Origin: Leucobacter salsicius M1-8 | GTDB taxonomy: Bacteria; Actinomycetota; Actinomycetes; Actinomycetales; Microbacteriaceae | Assembly (NCBI RefSeq): GCF_000350525.1 | Contig: NZ_AOCN01000015.1 | Span: 339,534 to 403,533, forward strand | Length of the DNA stretch: 64,000 bases | Reading direction: 5' to 3' | Part shown: one piece after another, positions 36,127 to 45,552 of the stretch | Numbering within the stretch: the first letter of the stretch is position 1 | Layout of the letters: each line of letters begins with the position of its first letter | Program-made: the position numbers and the translations under genes | Notes under the pieces: model-generated | Told to the model about the DNA's origin: nothing | Databases searched by the model: none | Seen by the model: only the letters and a program-made list of their open reading frames with translations

Positions 36127-37365
36127 CTATTCGTGTGCCTCATAGGGGAACGCATCGGGGGCCGTCGGCACCGCAGGGCTCGCGCTGGTCGCGCGCCGCC
36201 CGACCAGCGCGAGAGCGGGGAAGAGCATTACCGTGAGAATGCCCGCCCCCACCATTGCGGCGGCCACCGTCTCGCTGATCACGTGGTGATCGATGCCGAT
36301 GCCAGTCACGGCGATCACGAGCGGCAGCGTGGTCGCCGAGAATAGTGCGGCCGTGCGGCGGTCGGATGCCGAGGTGCCGCGGGGCTGCGAGAACCACACG
36401 GGCAACCCGCGCGCGATCAGCATCACGAGTAGGAAGACGGGCACGAGTGCGAGCGCCGTAGCATTCTCGAACAGTTGGGTGAGGGGGAATGTGATGCCCG
36501 TCGACACGAAGAACACCGGCACGAGGAAGCCGAAGGTGACCGAATCGAGCTTGGCCTCGACCACGCGCATCTCCTCGGGATCGCTGCCCTGCAATACGAC
36601 GCGGGCGAGAATGCCCGCGGTGAACGCCCCGAGCAGAAAGTCGACGCCCAGAAGTATCGCCACGGACACGAGGCCCGCGAGCAGCAGCAACACGAATCGC
36701 ACCGCGAACTGGCTGCTCGTGTGCAGCGTCAGCGTGACCATGCGGCGCAGCCACATGTTCGGGCCGCGACGCGCAAGCCAGAATGCGACGGCCGCGATCG
36801 CCAGAAATCCAATGAGCACAAGGGTGCCGGCCAGCGGCTGGCGACCGCTCAGAAACACCGAGATGGCGACGAGCGGTGCGAACTCACCAATGGCGCCCGC
36901 CCGAGAAATCGACTGACCGAGCGGCGAACGGATGAGGCCGGCATCGCGCAAGATCGGCATGATCGTGCCGAGGGCGGTGCCGGTGAGCGCGACGGCGATG
37001 ATGACGCCGGCAGCTGCCGTGCCCAACTGGAGCGAGAACACGAGCCCAAAGGCGGCCCCGAATGCCACTGCCGCCGAAACGCCCCACCACCCGAGCGCGC
37101 GCTTCGCGGCGGATCCGCGCAGCGTAGCCGGATCGATCTCATTGCCCGCCATGAAAAACAGGGCCGCGAGCCCAAACTGCGACAGTGTCTCGAGCATCGG
37201 GCCATTTTCGACCCAGCCGAGCCCGGCCGGCCCGATGAGCATGCCCATCAAAATTTCAAACACCACGAGCGGCACCAGCAGCGCCTTGCGCACGGAGGCG
37301 GCGAGCAACGGTGCGACGACGGCCACGAGCGGCACGAGCAGAATGGTGAGATCGGCGTTCGACAC
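36127..37365 (-). CDS. CPA2-type cation:proton antiporter (Kef-like)
   Basis: Membrane antiporter of about 412 residues with 12-13 helices and no C-terminal RCK domain. Landmark sequences: GMLIGPAGLGW, FGLAALFFMAGNEIDP (the conserved acidic pair of CPA antiporters is in GNEID) and FTAGILARV. It probably exchanges Na+ or K+ for H+. The GTG at 37365 has GAGGA at good spacing; an ATG at 37395 is possible. Confidence 0.82.
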   Translation of the reverse strand: MSNADLTILLVPLVAVVAPLLAASVRKALLVPLVVFEILMGMLIGPAGLGWVENGPMLETLSQFGLAALFFMAGNEIDPATLRGSAAKRALGWWGVSAAVAFGAAFGLVFSLQLGTAAAGVIIAVALTGTALGTIMPILRDAGLIRSPLGQSISRAGAIGEFAPLVAISVFLSGRQPLAGTLVLIGFLAIAAVAFWLARRGPNMWLRRMVTLTLHTSSQFAVRFVLLLLAGLVSVAILLGVDFLLGAFTAGILARVVLQGSDPEEMRVVEAKLDSVTFGFLVPVFFVSTGITFPLTQLFENATALALVPVFLLVMLIARGLPVWFSQPRGTSASDRRTAALFSATTLPLVIAVTGIGIDHHVISETVAAAMVGAGILTVMLFPALALVGRRATSASPAVPTAPDAFPYEAHE

Positions 37366-37452
37366 GGAATCCTCATCTCGGGTAGGTGAACTCATCGTAT
37401 CTATGCAACGGCTGTGGTTGTACCAATGAGGCTCCGGTGTCACACTGATGGC

Positions 37453-37842
37453 ATGAAAACGAAGCTATGGGCCACAACCGCGACGCTGCTCTTGGGTATG
37501 GCTTTGGTGGGTTGCTCCGGATCGAGCGGGGACCCGGTCGGCCGTGACGTGATGGCGCCCGTGACGATGGGGGTGAATGAGCTTCAAGGCGAGCGCGTTG
37601 AGCTCGTCGTCGGGCAGGCGCTCAACATCAACACGGAGAGCCTCGCGGTCGATAGCTATACGGGGGAGGCGGCAGACGCGGCGGTTGCCGAGTTCACTCC
37701 GGGACGCATTGATTCGAGCGCCGAGTTTAACCCCGGAGTCAAGGCCTTGAAAACGGGCGAAACGACGATCGTCATGACGAACGAGCAGGGTGGCATTCAG
37801 CCGCTCGAGTTCACGGTGGTCGTCGTTCCCAAGAGCTCCTAG
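37453..37842 (+). CDS. Small lipoprotein of unknown function (129 aa)
   Basis: Exported lipoprotein with a short signal peptide (MKTKLWATTATLLLGM) and lipobox ALVGC. The mature part is a single domain of beta character with IVMTNEQGG, resembling Ig-like or inhibitor folds, but I cannot name the family. ATG at 37453. Confidence 0.65.
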   Translation: MKTKLWATTATLLLGMALVGCSGSSGDPVGRDVMAPVTMGVNELQGERVELVVGQALNINTESLAVDSYTGEAADAAVAEFTPGRIDSSAEFNPGVKALKTGETTIVMTNEQGGIQPLEFTVVVVPKSS

Positions 37843-37942
37843 GGGTTTGGCCCCGCAAAGTTGGGGCTGCGCGGTCGAATGGCGGCTGACTCCGGGCTGA
37901 GTGCTGGATCATTCCCAGGGACGAGGGCTACAGTGAGAAACT

Positions 37943-38920
37943 GTGCTGACCGAGCTTGAAACCCTGTCTACTGCTGCGCTGTACTCCGCGATGATCGTGT
38001 ACGCGATCGCATTCGTGTTCTACGCGGTTGACCTCGCGAACCGCAGCGGCGATGCCGCCCTGGCAACACAGCGTGCCGCGGCTAAGGAACGCGCTGCAAT
38101 TGAGGCGGGCGGTGTTGCGACGCTCACCCGAGCAGCAACCGACGTTTCCGAGGCCCCCCGCCGCTCACGTGCGCTGCGCATCGGGTTCGCGCTCACCGTC
38201 GTCGGCTTTGCGTTCCACCTCGCTGCAACCATCATGCGCGGCATCGGCGCCGAGCGAGTGCCGTGGGCCAACATGTACGAGTTCGCGCTCACCGCGACCT
38301 GCAGTATCGTGCTCATCTTCCTGATCGTGCAGTTCTTCGTGGACGTGCGGTTCCTCGGTGCGCTGATTACCGGACTCGCGGTGCTCTTCTTGGGCGTGAC
38401 GAAGGTGAACTACTACGTCGCGATCGTGCCGCTGCAGCCGGCTCTTGACTCGTACTGGCTCGTGATTCACATCCTGGTCGCCGTGCTGTCGGTCGGCGTG
38501 TTCACGATGGCCTTCGGCCTCTCGGTCCTGCAGCTGCTGCAGCACCGCCGCGAGGCACGCGAGTTCGCTGGCGAGCCGACCGGTCTGGGCTTCATGGCAA
38601 CGATGCCCAACGCAGTGCGTCTCGAGGACCTCTCGTACCGCCTCGCGATCATTGGCTTCGTGTTCTGGACCTTCACACTCATTGCCGGATCGATCTGGGC
38701 CGAGGCTGCCTGGAGTCGCTACTGGGGCTGGGACACGAAGGAAGTCTGGACCTTTGTGATCTGGGTGCTGTACGCAGGCTTTATCCACGCTCGCGCGACC
38801 CGCGGCTGGCGCGGCACGCGTTCGGCATGGCTGTCGATCATTGCGTACGCGGCAGTGATCTTTAATTTTGCCATTGTGAACGTGTTCTTCAAGGGCCTGC
38901 ACGCATACTCGGGGCTCTAA
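37943..38920 (+). CDS. ccsB: Cytochrome c biogenesis protein CcsB (ResC)
   Basis: Multi-pass membrane subunit of the system II cytochrome c synthase that ligates haem to apocytochrome c outside the membrane. 325 residues. The haem-handling WWD-type segment is visible as WSRYWGWDTKEVWTFVIW with nearby conserved His residues (for example VIHILVAVLSV and FIHARATRG). GTG start. Its usual partners resB and ccdA are not next to it in this window. Confidence 0.88.
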   Translation: MLTELETLSTAALYSAMIVYAIAFVFYAVDLANRSGDAALATQRAAAKERAAIEAGGVATLTRAATDVSEAPRRSRALRIGFALTVVGFAFHLAATIMRGIGAERVPWANMYEFALTATCSIVLIFLIVQFFVDVRFLGALITGLAVLFLGVTKVNYYVAIVPLQPALDSYWLVIHILVAVLSVGVFTMAFGLSVLQLLQHRREAREFAGEPTGLGFMATMPNAVRLEDLSYRLAIIGFVFWTFTLIAGSIWAEAAWSRYWGWDTKEVWTFVIWVLYAGFIHARATRGWRGTRSAWLSIIAYAAVIFNFAIVNVFFKGLHAYSGL

Positions 38921-38931
38921 GCAGCTCCTCA

Positions 38932-38959
38932 GCGCTGCAGTGTGACTGTACTGCGGCGC
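38932..38959. terminator. Hairpin downstream of ccsB
   Basis: 10-bp stem (38932-38941 with 38950-38959) with one wobble pair, 8-nt loop, 12 bp after ccsB and before the convergent gene. Confidence 0.5.
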
Positions 38960-38963
38960 GAGA

Positions 38964-39506
38964 CTACTGCAGCACCTCGATGATTTCTACGAGCTCGATG
39001 AATCGACCTGTTCGGGTACGCTCCGTCACGCCCTCGAGTTTGGGTGCGAGCTCGGTCAGGTCGTCGGCCTCGTAGATTTTGAGGTTGAGGGGGCCGCGGC
39101 GTTCAACAGTGAGCCACTGCTGGGCATCCTCGCTGAGTGCGGGCGTCGCGTGGGTTCCGCTGTGGAGCCCCAGCGCGCTTGATACTCGAATCAGGGGTCG
39201 TATGATCGCGCTCCGGCGAATCTCTCGGAGCCCCCACTGCAGGTCTTCAGCGGCATCGCCGTGCAGCCATACGAGCAGGTCGGCGTCGTGGTGCATGCCG
39301 CTGACGTCGTACCAGCCTCGAACGGTGACGTTTTCGTTGGCGAGCATCTCGACTACGTCTTCGAGTTCTTGGATGAGCCCGGGCACATCGCGTCCGTCGA
39401 CCACGAAGGGGTGGGTAGAACTTACCCGGAATGCCGCGAACAGGGTGTAGACCGGGGTAACGGGAGAACCTGTTGGGGCTGCGTGATCACCAGTGAAGTC
39501 GCTCAT
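38964..39506 (-). CDS. Shortened chlorite dismutase/HemQ-like protein
   Basis: The N-terminal part matches HemQ/chlorite-dismutase proteins: VYTLFAAFRV, VEMLANENVTVRGWYDVSGM, DADLLVWLHGDAAEDLQ and RVSSALGLHS. HemQ makes haem from coproporphyrin iron. At about 180 residues it is 50-60 shorter than usual: after ALGLHS the expected stretch with the proximal haem-binding His (YEWYLLP to EHG in homologs) is missing, and it rejoins the family near LKIYEADDLTELAPKLEG to the C-terminus. This may be a non-haem paralog or a decayed gene; the frame is intact. ATG at 39506. Confidence 0.7.
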   Translation of the reverse strand: MSDFTGDHAAPTGSPVTPVYTLFAAFRVSSTHPFVVDGRDVPGLIQELEDVVEMLANENVTVRGWYDVSGMHHDADLLVWLHGDAAEDLQWGLREIRRSAIIRPLIRVSSALGLHSGTHATPALSEDAQQWLTVERRGPLNLKIYEADDLTELAPKLEGVTERTRTGRFIELVEIIEVLQ

Positions 39507-39756
39507 ACCCTTATCGTGCTCCGCACGCTGCCCAATGGCAAGCATTACCTGACGCTTCCACTTGAAACACGTCACCCAATGTTGCATTCTCGCAAGAATC
39601 TAGCGCCCATGCATTGACTGGAGGGCGATCTGTGCTCAGACTTACGTAAGCGGGAAACACGTATCGCTCCATTTGAAGCGACCGCGGTTTCCCACGGAAC
39701 GGACTGTCGGGCGCTTTGGGGGAGGAGCCTACGGGTGTCTCTTGGGGAGTCGAAAG

Positions 39757-42417
39757 ATGGAGTTTGTTCAGCTACAAGCAATGGAACACGGATCAAGCGT
39801 GAGCGTGCGAGCTAAGGAACGCGCCGTCGAACACGTCACGCCGCAGCTCTTGGAACGCGTGGTCGACTCGTTGACACCCGAAGGCAGTATCGTGCTCTTG
39901 GTTGGAGCCTCGGGCTCGGGCAAAAGCCGCCTGGCGCAAGACGCGGTGGATGCCCTGTCGGTCGATCTCGAAGTGACCGCCGAACTGGTTACCATCATGG
40001 CGCCATCGAACCCGCTGTCAACGATTGCGTCGCGTTTGGGGGTGGAGGATGCGCACGGGGCGGTGGGGGTCGCCAGCTTTTCCGTGCACCCCCAGGGTGA
40101 GGTGATTGAAGACACCGAGCGCATAGCAGAGCAGCTGATGAAGCTGGTGCAGACCACGCTCCAAGACCCGGGAAGCGGCCCGTTGGTTTTGCTGGTTCAG
40201 GGTATCGATCAGTACTCACCGGGTCTCGCGATGCTTATTGACAAGATTGCCCGCAACCCGCGCGTTCGGGTGGTCGCAACGGCCCGAGGCCTCAACGCAG
40301 CCGCTGCCCACCTCGCGAGTAACTCTCGCGCCAACACAGTTTCTGTACCTCCGCTCACGATGGAAGAAAGTAGCAGATACCTGGTTCGACTCCTCGGGGT
40401 TGAGCGGATTGAATTTCACAGTCTGCGTCGGTGGTACCGAGTCACCGAGGGCAACGCCCTCTCCGTCATGCTGATGGCTCTCGGCCTTGACAGCGAGGGC
40501 CGGATCGGACGGAGCCGAGGTGTGGCGTATGAGCTACCTGGCCCTGCAATGGTGCCTCGCGAGTTCGGTGCCTACCTTCGGGACTCCTGCACCGACGAAG
40601 AACTGCGTACTCTCGAGACCATCGCGCTCGCTGAACCCCTGGGAGAAAGCGTGCTCATTCGTACGCTCGACCCGACCAGCTTGTCGGCGCTGCGCAGCAG
40701 GGGAATCCTGAAGGCGCAGCACCGGGGCGGCAGCGGGTCGCAGCTGAGCCTGAGTCACAAGTTGCTCGCGGCGGCGGTGGTCGAACAGATGTCGGAAGAG
40801 CGCCTCGAGGAAGTGAGCGGTGAACTGTTTGACCTGCTACGAGCGGGGACGACTACGGCCTCGTCGCTGCAGCAGAGCCTCCTACTGCGGCTCGTGACGC
40901 TGGGCCTGAACGCCCATCGAATTCTCCCCAACGATTGGCTCATCGACGCGTTAGCCAGCCCGCCAAACATCGCGAGTGCAGCGCTGAGGCTTCGCATCGC
41001 GCGCACACTCTTGCACTATCCGGACGTATCCACTACCCAGTTCGCGACCGCCGCGCTCTGCGCCGTCAGGCTCGCGCGCGAAAGCGGTGAAGACGCCGTG
41101 CTCGAACGCAGCTGGGAGGACGTGCGCGCCGCGTTGGCGAGGCTGCGACGTACTGCGGCGAGCACCACGATGCTCAGAATCCGGCTCGAACTCGAACTTG
41201 CGCGGCACTACGCGTTCGACATGGGAGACCTTGAAGCTGCCCTCGCCATGATGGACACTCTCGAGAGGGAGCTCAGCTCGGCACCCAGCGCCGAGCAGTC
41301 GGCGATCCAGAGCGAACGCGTGATGCTGTATGCCGCTTCGGGAGACTTGCAGGCTGCATGGCGACACTTGCCTGATCCGGATTCCGTGAGCAGCATGCCC
41401 ATTGAGTGGGAACGAGCGCCAGCCCGGATCATCTCGTCCCTGCTCCTCGGTCAGCACGGAGAGTTTGCGAGTGCCCTGCGCGTTTCAGACAGAGCCGCCT
41501 CATATGCGCTCATGGGGGAGCGGCCCCAAACTGATCTCGCGAGATCCTTGCAGTTTGCAAGCTTCATTAACTTTTGGCGATGCGGTGCCACGGAAGCGGC
41601 CAGGTACTCGCTCGAGGGCATGCTCAACACCTCACAGAACGACCAGTATTTCGTGGGATACGTCGAGCTCGCCGCAAGCCTCATGAGCCTCTCCGACGGC
41701 AAGTGGGGGCTTGCCGTCCAACGGGCAGAACGCCTCGTCGATCGCCTAGCACAGCGAGATCCCTACGGGCTTGCTAGCCTGGCGCACGCTGCGCACGCGC
41801 TCGGACTCGCGGCTCTCGGCGAAAAGGAGGGCAGCCGACGAGCCATTCGCGCGGCCGAAACCCAAGGCACAGGCCTCGCCCAAGCGGTGCTCGGCTACGT
41901 GCGCGTCCTGACCCTGCGCGCCCGGCAGTGGAACATGGAGGACAACGTCGCAGTACGCGGGCTCAAGCTCGCCGCTTGGGCGAGTGCCGAGGGCCTTCCC
42001 ACCGTGGAGCTGCTGGCACTGCACATTGTTGCCATGGAAGAACGGGTCGATGCTCGGGGATACCTGAGCCGGATCAGGGAAGCCGCGAGCAAGATTGAGC
42101 CGCCGATGTCTGCCGCGATACTCGCTCACTGCGAAGAACTCATCGAGGGCAAAGTGGCATGGGAAAGTCCGGGGGCCCGCCGGCTCACCGAGCTTGGGAT
42201 CTGGATGCCATTGCCAGACACCGACGAGCTCTCAGCGCGTGAACGTGAAGTAGCGATGTTTGCGTCGTTGGGCTACTCAAGCCGATGGATCGCTGAGCAG
42301 TTTCACCTTTCGGTGCGAACGGTTGACACCCACCTGCGGCACGTCTTCACCAAGCTGCAGGTCAGTGGCCGAGATGAGCTCCGCCACTGGTTCCGGCGCG
42401 AACACCAGACCTGGTAG
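39757..42417 (+). CDS. Large LuxR-family (LAL/MalT-like) ATP-dependent transcriptional regulator
   Basis: 886-residue regulator. A Walker A motif (GASGSGKS, 50-57) begins an AAA/STAND-type ATPase domain; the middle is a long helical, TPR-like sensor region; the C-terminus (about 815-886) is a LuxR helix-turn-helix: LSAREREVAMFASLGYS, SVRTVDTHLRHVFTKLQV. Such proteins bind an inducer and activate nearby genes. ATG at 39757 has a GGGGAG site. No operator or target gene is visible next to it, so it may act on genes elsewhere. Confidence 0.87.
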   Translation: MEFVQLQAMEHGSSVSVRAKERAVEHVTPQLLERVVDSLTPEGSIVLLVGASGSGKSRLAQDAVDALSVDLEVTAELVTIMAPSNPLSTIASRLGVEDAHGAVGVASFSVHPQGEVIEDTERIAEQLMKLVQTTLQDPGSGPLVLLVQGIDQYSPGLAMLIDKIARNPRVRVVATARGLNAAAAHLASNSRANTVSVPPLTMEESSRYLVRLLGVERIEFHSLRRWYRVTEGNALSVMLMALGLDSEGRIGRSRGVAYELPGPAMVPREFGAYLRDSCTDEELRTLETIALAEPLGESVLIRTLDPTSLSALRSRGILKAQHRGGSGSQLSLSHKLLAAAVVEQMSEERLEEVSGELFDLLRAGTTTASSLQQSLLLRLVTLGLNAHRILPNDWLIDALASPPNIASAALRLRIARTLLHYPDVSTTQFATAALCAVRLARESGEDAVLERSWEDVRAALARLRRTAASTTMLRIRLELELARHYAFDMGDLEAALAMMDTLERELSSAPSAEQSAIQSERVMLYAASGDLQAAWRHLPDPDSVSSMPIEWERAPARIISSLLLGQHGEFASALRVSDRAASYALMGERPQTDLARSLQFASFINFWRCGATEAARYSLEGMLNTSQNDQYFVGYVELAASLMSLSDGKWGLAVQRAERLVDRLAQRDPYGLASLAHAAHALGLAALGEKEGSRRAIRAAETQGTGLAQAVLGYVRVLTLRARQWNMEDNVAVRGLKLAAWASAEGLPTVELLALHIVAMEERVDARGYLSRIREAASKIEPPMSAAILAHCEELIEGKVAWESPGARRLTELGIWMPLPDTDELSAREREVAMFASLGYSSRWIAEQFHLSVRTVDTHLRHVFTKLQVSGRDELRHWFRREHQTW

Positions 42418-42453
42418 CCCACAGAAATTACGTACTGCAGCGACCTAGGCTGC

Positions 42454-42486
42454 GCTCAAGGGGCGGAATTCACCCGCCCCTTGAGC
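42454..42486 (+). terminator. Intrinsic terminator downstream of the LuxR-family regulator
   Basis: Perfect 13-bp stem (42454-42466 with 42474-42486) and a 7-nt loop, followed by TTTG. It separates the regulator from the IS110 element. Confidence 0.75.
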
Positions 42487-42544
42487 TTTGTGCGTCGACT
42501 CTGCGTAGGGAGTGCGTAACTTCCAAGAACCGTGAGTACCCCGT

Positions 42545-42760
42545 TACCTTGTTCGTAGCCCTTTCCAGCATCACACTGGAAGGGCGGCGGCCAGTCAGAC
42601 CCGGCATGGTTATTGCCCCCAGTCATCCATGATCCGGGGGGTGTTGCCACCGGGTCTGACCGGTATTGAGTGATCGCTAATAGGGGCTCGGCCAGGAACT
42701 CGTTCCAGGGCCGTCCGTAACGTGGATGCCGGGACTCAATACCAGGAGCTGACCGCCGAA
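42545..42760 (+). ncRNA. Candidate IS110 bridge RNA
   Basis: The non-coding left end folds as expected for a bridge RNA, the structured RNA that guides IS110 recombinases to donor and target. Visible parts: a 5' hairpin (about 42559-42568 with 42576-42584); a first long stem (42594-42604 with 42650-42660, 11 perfect pairs) enclosing an internal loop; and a second stem (42662-42671 with 42734-42743, 10 perfect pairs) enclosing an internal loop and an apical hairpin (42689-42693 with 42709-42713, 42695-42699 with 42702-42706). The second loop contains TAATAGGGGC, identical to the element's right end, as a donor-binding guide should. Confidence 0.6.
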
Positions 42761-42781
42761 ATCTCAACGGACGGAGCAGTC

Positions 42782-43981
42782 ATGATCGAGAACTACGACA
42801 ACGTCGACGTGTTCGTCGGCATCGACGTCGGCAAAGGCGAACACCACGCCGTCGCCCTCAACCGAGCCGGTAAAAGTCTCTACGACAAACCGCTCCCTAA
42901 CGATGAAGCCAAAATGCGTGACGTCCTGCAGCACCTCAAACACCATGGCAACGTGCTCGTCGTCGTGGACCAGCCAGCCACCATCGGAGCACTCCCGATC
43001 GCGGTCGCTCAAGCCGAAGGGGTGCTCGTCGGCTACCTGCCGGGATTAGCGATGCGTCGCATCGCAGACCTCCACCCCGGCGAAGCAAAAACCGATGCCC
43101 GAGACGCCGCAATCATTGCGCAAGCCGCCAGAACTCTGCCCCACGCGCTGCGATCCATCCAGGTCGCTGACGAATCCGTTGCTGAGCTCTCGATGCTGTG
43201 CGGGTTTGATGATGACGTCCTCGGGCAGATCACTGCGACGAGTAACCGGGTACGGGGGCTCCTCACTCAGATCCATCCCGCACTCGAACGCGTGATCGGC
43301 CCACACCTGGACCATCCTGCGGTCCTTGATCTATTGCAGCGCTACCCATCGCCCGCAGTGATGCAGCAGGCCGGCCCTCAACGGTTAGCTACACGCCTCA
43401 GAAGGCTTGCTCCGCGTATGGGACATCGTCTTGCGTCCGAGATCATGGACGCGCTGGCTGCTCAAACGGTCGTGGTGGTTGGCACGAATGCCGCAGCTGT
43501 CGTCCTTCCGCGCCTCGCGGAACAACTCGCAGCGCTGCGGCGGCAACGGGCTGAGATAGCGGTCCTGGTTGAAGAGATCGTTGAGGCGCACCCTCTTTCG
43601 ATCGTCCTGATGAGCATGCCGGGAGTCGGCGTTAGGACGGCCGCCAGGCTCCTCACCGAAGTGGCGGGCAAACACTTCGAGTCCGCTGGCCACTTGGCTT
43701 CCTACGCCGGTCTAGCTCCCGTGACCCGAAGATCCGGGTCATCGATCCGCGGCGAACATTCGTCTAGGCGCGGAAACCGGGTGTTGAAACGAGCCCTGTT
43801 CCTCTCGGCCTTCGCCGCGCTCAGAGATCCCGTCTCACGCGCCTATTACGACCGGAAGATCGCGCAGGGCAAACGGCACAACCAGGCTCTCATCGCCCTG
43901 GCCAGACGACGCTGTGATGTCCTCTTCGCGATGCTCCGAGACGGGTCGCTATATCAAGCTGATCATGCGCTTGCGGCTTGA
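42782..43981 (+). CDS. IS110-family transposase (DEDD RuvC-like and Tnp domains)
   Basis: 399-residue recombinase of the IS110 family. The N-terminal RuvC-like DEDD set is Asp15 (GIDVGK), Asp63 (VVDQPA, where homologs often have Glu), Asp105 and Asp108 (KTDARDAA). The C-terminal domain has MSMPGVGVRTAARLL and SYAGLAPVTRRSGSSIRG, where the catalytic serine of the family lies. All motifs look intact. ATG at 42782; an open frame from 42722 runs into the bridge RNA. Confidence 0.9.
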   Translation: MIENYDNVDVFVGIDVGKGEHHAVALNRAGKSLYDKPLPNDEAKMRDVLQHLKHHGNVLVVVDQPATIGALPIAVAQAEGVLVGYLPGLAMRRIADLHPGEAKTDARDAAIIAQAARTLPHALRSIQVADESVAELSMLCGFDDDVLGQITATSNRVRGLLTQIHPALERVIGPHLDHPAVLDLLQRYPSPAVMQQAGPQRLATRLRRLAPRMGHRLASEIMDALAAQTVVVVGTNAAAVVLPRLAEQLAALRRQRAEIAVLVEEIVEAHPLSIVLMSMPGVGVRTAARLLTEVAGKHFESAGHLASYAGLAPVTRRSGSSIRGEHSSRRGNRVLKRALFLSAFAALRDPVSRAYYDRKIAQGKRHNQALIALARRRCDVLFAMLRDGSLYQADHALAA

Positions 43982-44076
43982 CAAAAGTAATAGGGGCACC
44001 CTCCTAACCTGACTTCACAGCAGGTCGGGCATCAGTCCCCGGCGTCAACGCAGACAGGGCTCTTCAGGGGGAACAC

Positions 44077-45552
44077 ATGTTGGTACAGCGAGACATTGAG
44101 GTCTCGTCGCCACCGCTAGCGGTGTCGCCGAAGTCCTCGCCGACGCTTGAGCGCCGTCGCCGCTGGGAACGTCAGTTTCGCTGGTGCCTACGCGTCAGCG
44201 ACCATGCCATCATTGTCTTCGCCGTTGGGGGAGCCGCGCTGCTGCAGGCCACCATCGCCACAGTAAGTCCTCGTTCGGCGCTCGCCGCAGGCATGCTGGT
44301 GCTGCTCTGGAGCTTCTTCCTCGCAGGCATGAGGAGTCGGGAGAACCAATGCCTGGGTTCGGGAGCCGTTGAGTATCAACGGGTGGCCCATGCCACGGGC
44401 CTCGCCCTCGGTGCGGTCGCCGTGTGGGCGCTCCTTGTCGGCTGGGCGGGCGATCGAGTGCTGCTCTTTGCGGCGCTGCCGATCGGTCTCGCTGGCCTTC
44501 TCATCTCTCGCTGGGGATGGCGCCGATGGCTGCGGAGGCAGCGTAGCGACGGTGAGTACTGCTCGCGAGTGCTGGTTGTCGGGTCTCAGCGAGACGTCGC
44601 CTATGTAGTGACGTCGCTCGGGGCAGAGGACAGCGGCTTTCACATCGTGGGTGCAATCCTGATCGACACAGACAAGAAGTCTGCAGCGACGCCCCACGGG
44701 TGGCTGCCCTTTCACGACTCGATTGAGCGGGTACGAGAGGCCGCAGCGGCGCTTGAAGCAGACACAATAGTCATCGCCACGAAGCCCGAGAACGACCCGG
44801 ATTTCATCCGTGAACTGAGTTGGCAGCTGGAGGGCACCGCCGCCAACCTGCTGCTGTCGAATCAGGTGACCGACGTGGTCGGCCCGCGAATCTCATTTCG
44901 CCCCGTCGACGGCCTCCCCATGGTGCAAATCAAGATCCCGTCGTACGAGGGTGGCCATTACTTCCTCAAGCGGGGGCTTGACATCACCGTGGCCACATGC
45001 GCCCTCATCGTCATTGGGTTGGCGACGCCGTTCATCGCACTGGCGATCAAGCTGGATTCGCGAGGACCAGTGTTCTTCTCGCAGCCGAGGGTGGGCAAAG
45101 ATGGCGAACGATTCAGAATATTTAAGTTTCGTTCGATGACCCAAGACGCAGAGCAGCGCCTCGGGGGATTGCAGACCCGCAACGAAGGATCCGGATCGTT
45201 GTTCAAGATGCGCAATGATCCGCGGGTGACAAACGTGGGCAGGTGGCTTCGCCGGCTCTCCGTTGACGAGCTCCCGCAGTTCTGGAACGTGCTTCGCGGA
45301 GACATGAGCGTCGTCGGACCGCGCCCCCCGCTACCCACGGAGGTGACGTCCTACGACGGACAGGTCGTGCGCAGGCTCTACGTGAAGCCCGGTATCACGG
45401 GGCCGTGGCAGGTAGGTGGACGGAGCGACCTCTCGTGGGAGGAAAGCGTCCGCCTTGACCTCAGCTACGTCGAAAACTGGTCGGTAATGAACGACCTGCA
45501 GCTCATCTGGCGCACGGCACGTGTCGTCACACACGGCGCAGGAGCCTACTGA
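44077..45552 (+). CDS. Polyprenyl glycosylphosphotransferase (WbaP/exopolysaccharide initiating type)
   Basis: 491-residue membrane enzyme that moves a sugar-1-phosphate onto undecaprenyl phosphate to start exopolysaccharide or wall glycan synthesis. N-terminal membrane helices (about 45-150), a CoA-binding-like domain, then the catalytic bacterial sugar transferase domain from about 300: KRGLDITVATCALIV, PRVGKDGERFRIFKFRSM, SVDELPQFWNVLRGDMSVVGPRP and GITGPWQVGGR. Which sugar it transfers is not readable. ATG at 44077. It heads a short envelope cluster. Confidence 0.87.
   Translation: MLVQRDIEVSSPPLAVSPKSSPTLERRRRWERQFRWCLRVSDHAIIVFAVGGAALLQATIATVSPRSALAAGMLVLLWSFFLAGMRSRENQCLGSGAVEYQRVAHATGLALGAVAVWALLVGWAGDRVLLFAALPIGLAGLLISRWGWRRWLRRQRSDGEYCSRVLVVGSQRDVAYVVTSLGAEDSGFHIVGAILIDTDKKSAATPHGWLPFHDSIERVREAAAALEADTIVIATKPENDPDFIRELSWQLEGTAANLLLSNQVTDVVGPRISFRPVDGLPMVQIKIPSYEGGHYFLKRGLDITVATCALIVIGLATPFIALAIKLDSRGPVFFSQPRVGKDGERFRIFKFRSMTQDAEQRLGGLQTRNEGSGSLFKMRNDPRVTNVGRWLRRLSVDELPQFWNVLRGDMSVVGPRPPLPTEVTSYDGQVVRRLYVKPGITGPWQVGGRSDLSWEESVRLDLSYVENWSVMNDLQLIWRTARVVTHGAGAY

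Larger units (their letters stand above)
42500..43998 (+). mobile_element. IS110-family insertion sequence (ends approximate)
   Basis: An element with a long non-coding left end, a transposase of IS110 type and a very short right end. IS110 elements have no clear inverted repeats or target duplication in the usual sense, so the limits are approximate. The right side probably ends near 43998: a 10-nt sequence TAATAGGGGC at 43988-43997, 7 bp after the transposase stop, is repeated inside the candidate bridge RNA at 42678-42687. Confidence 0.7.
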
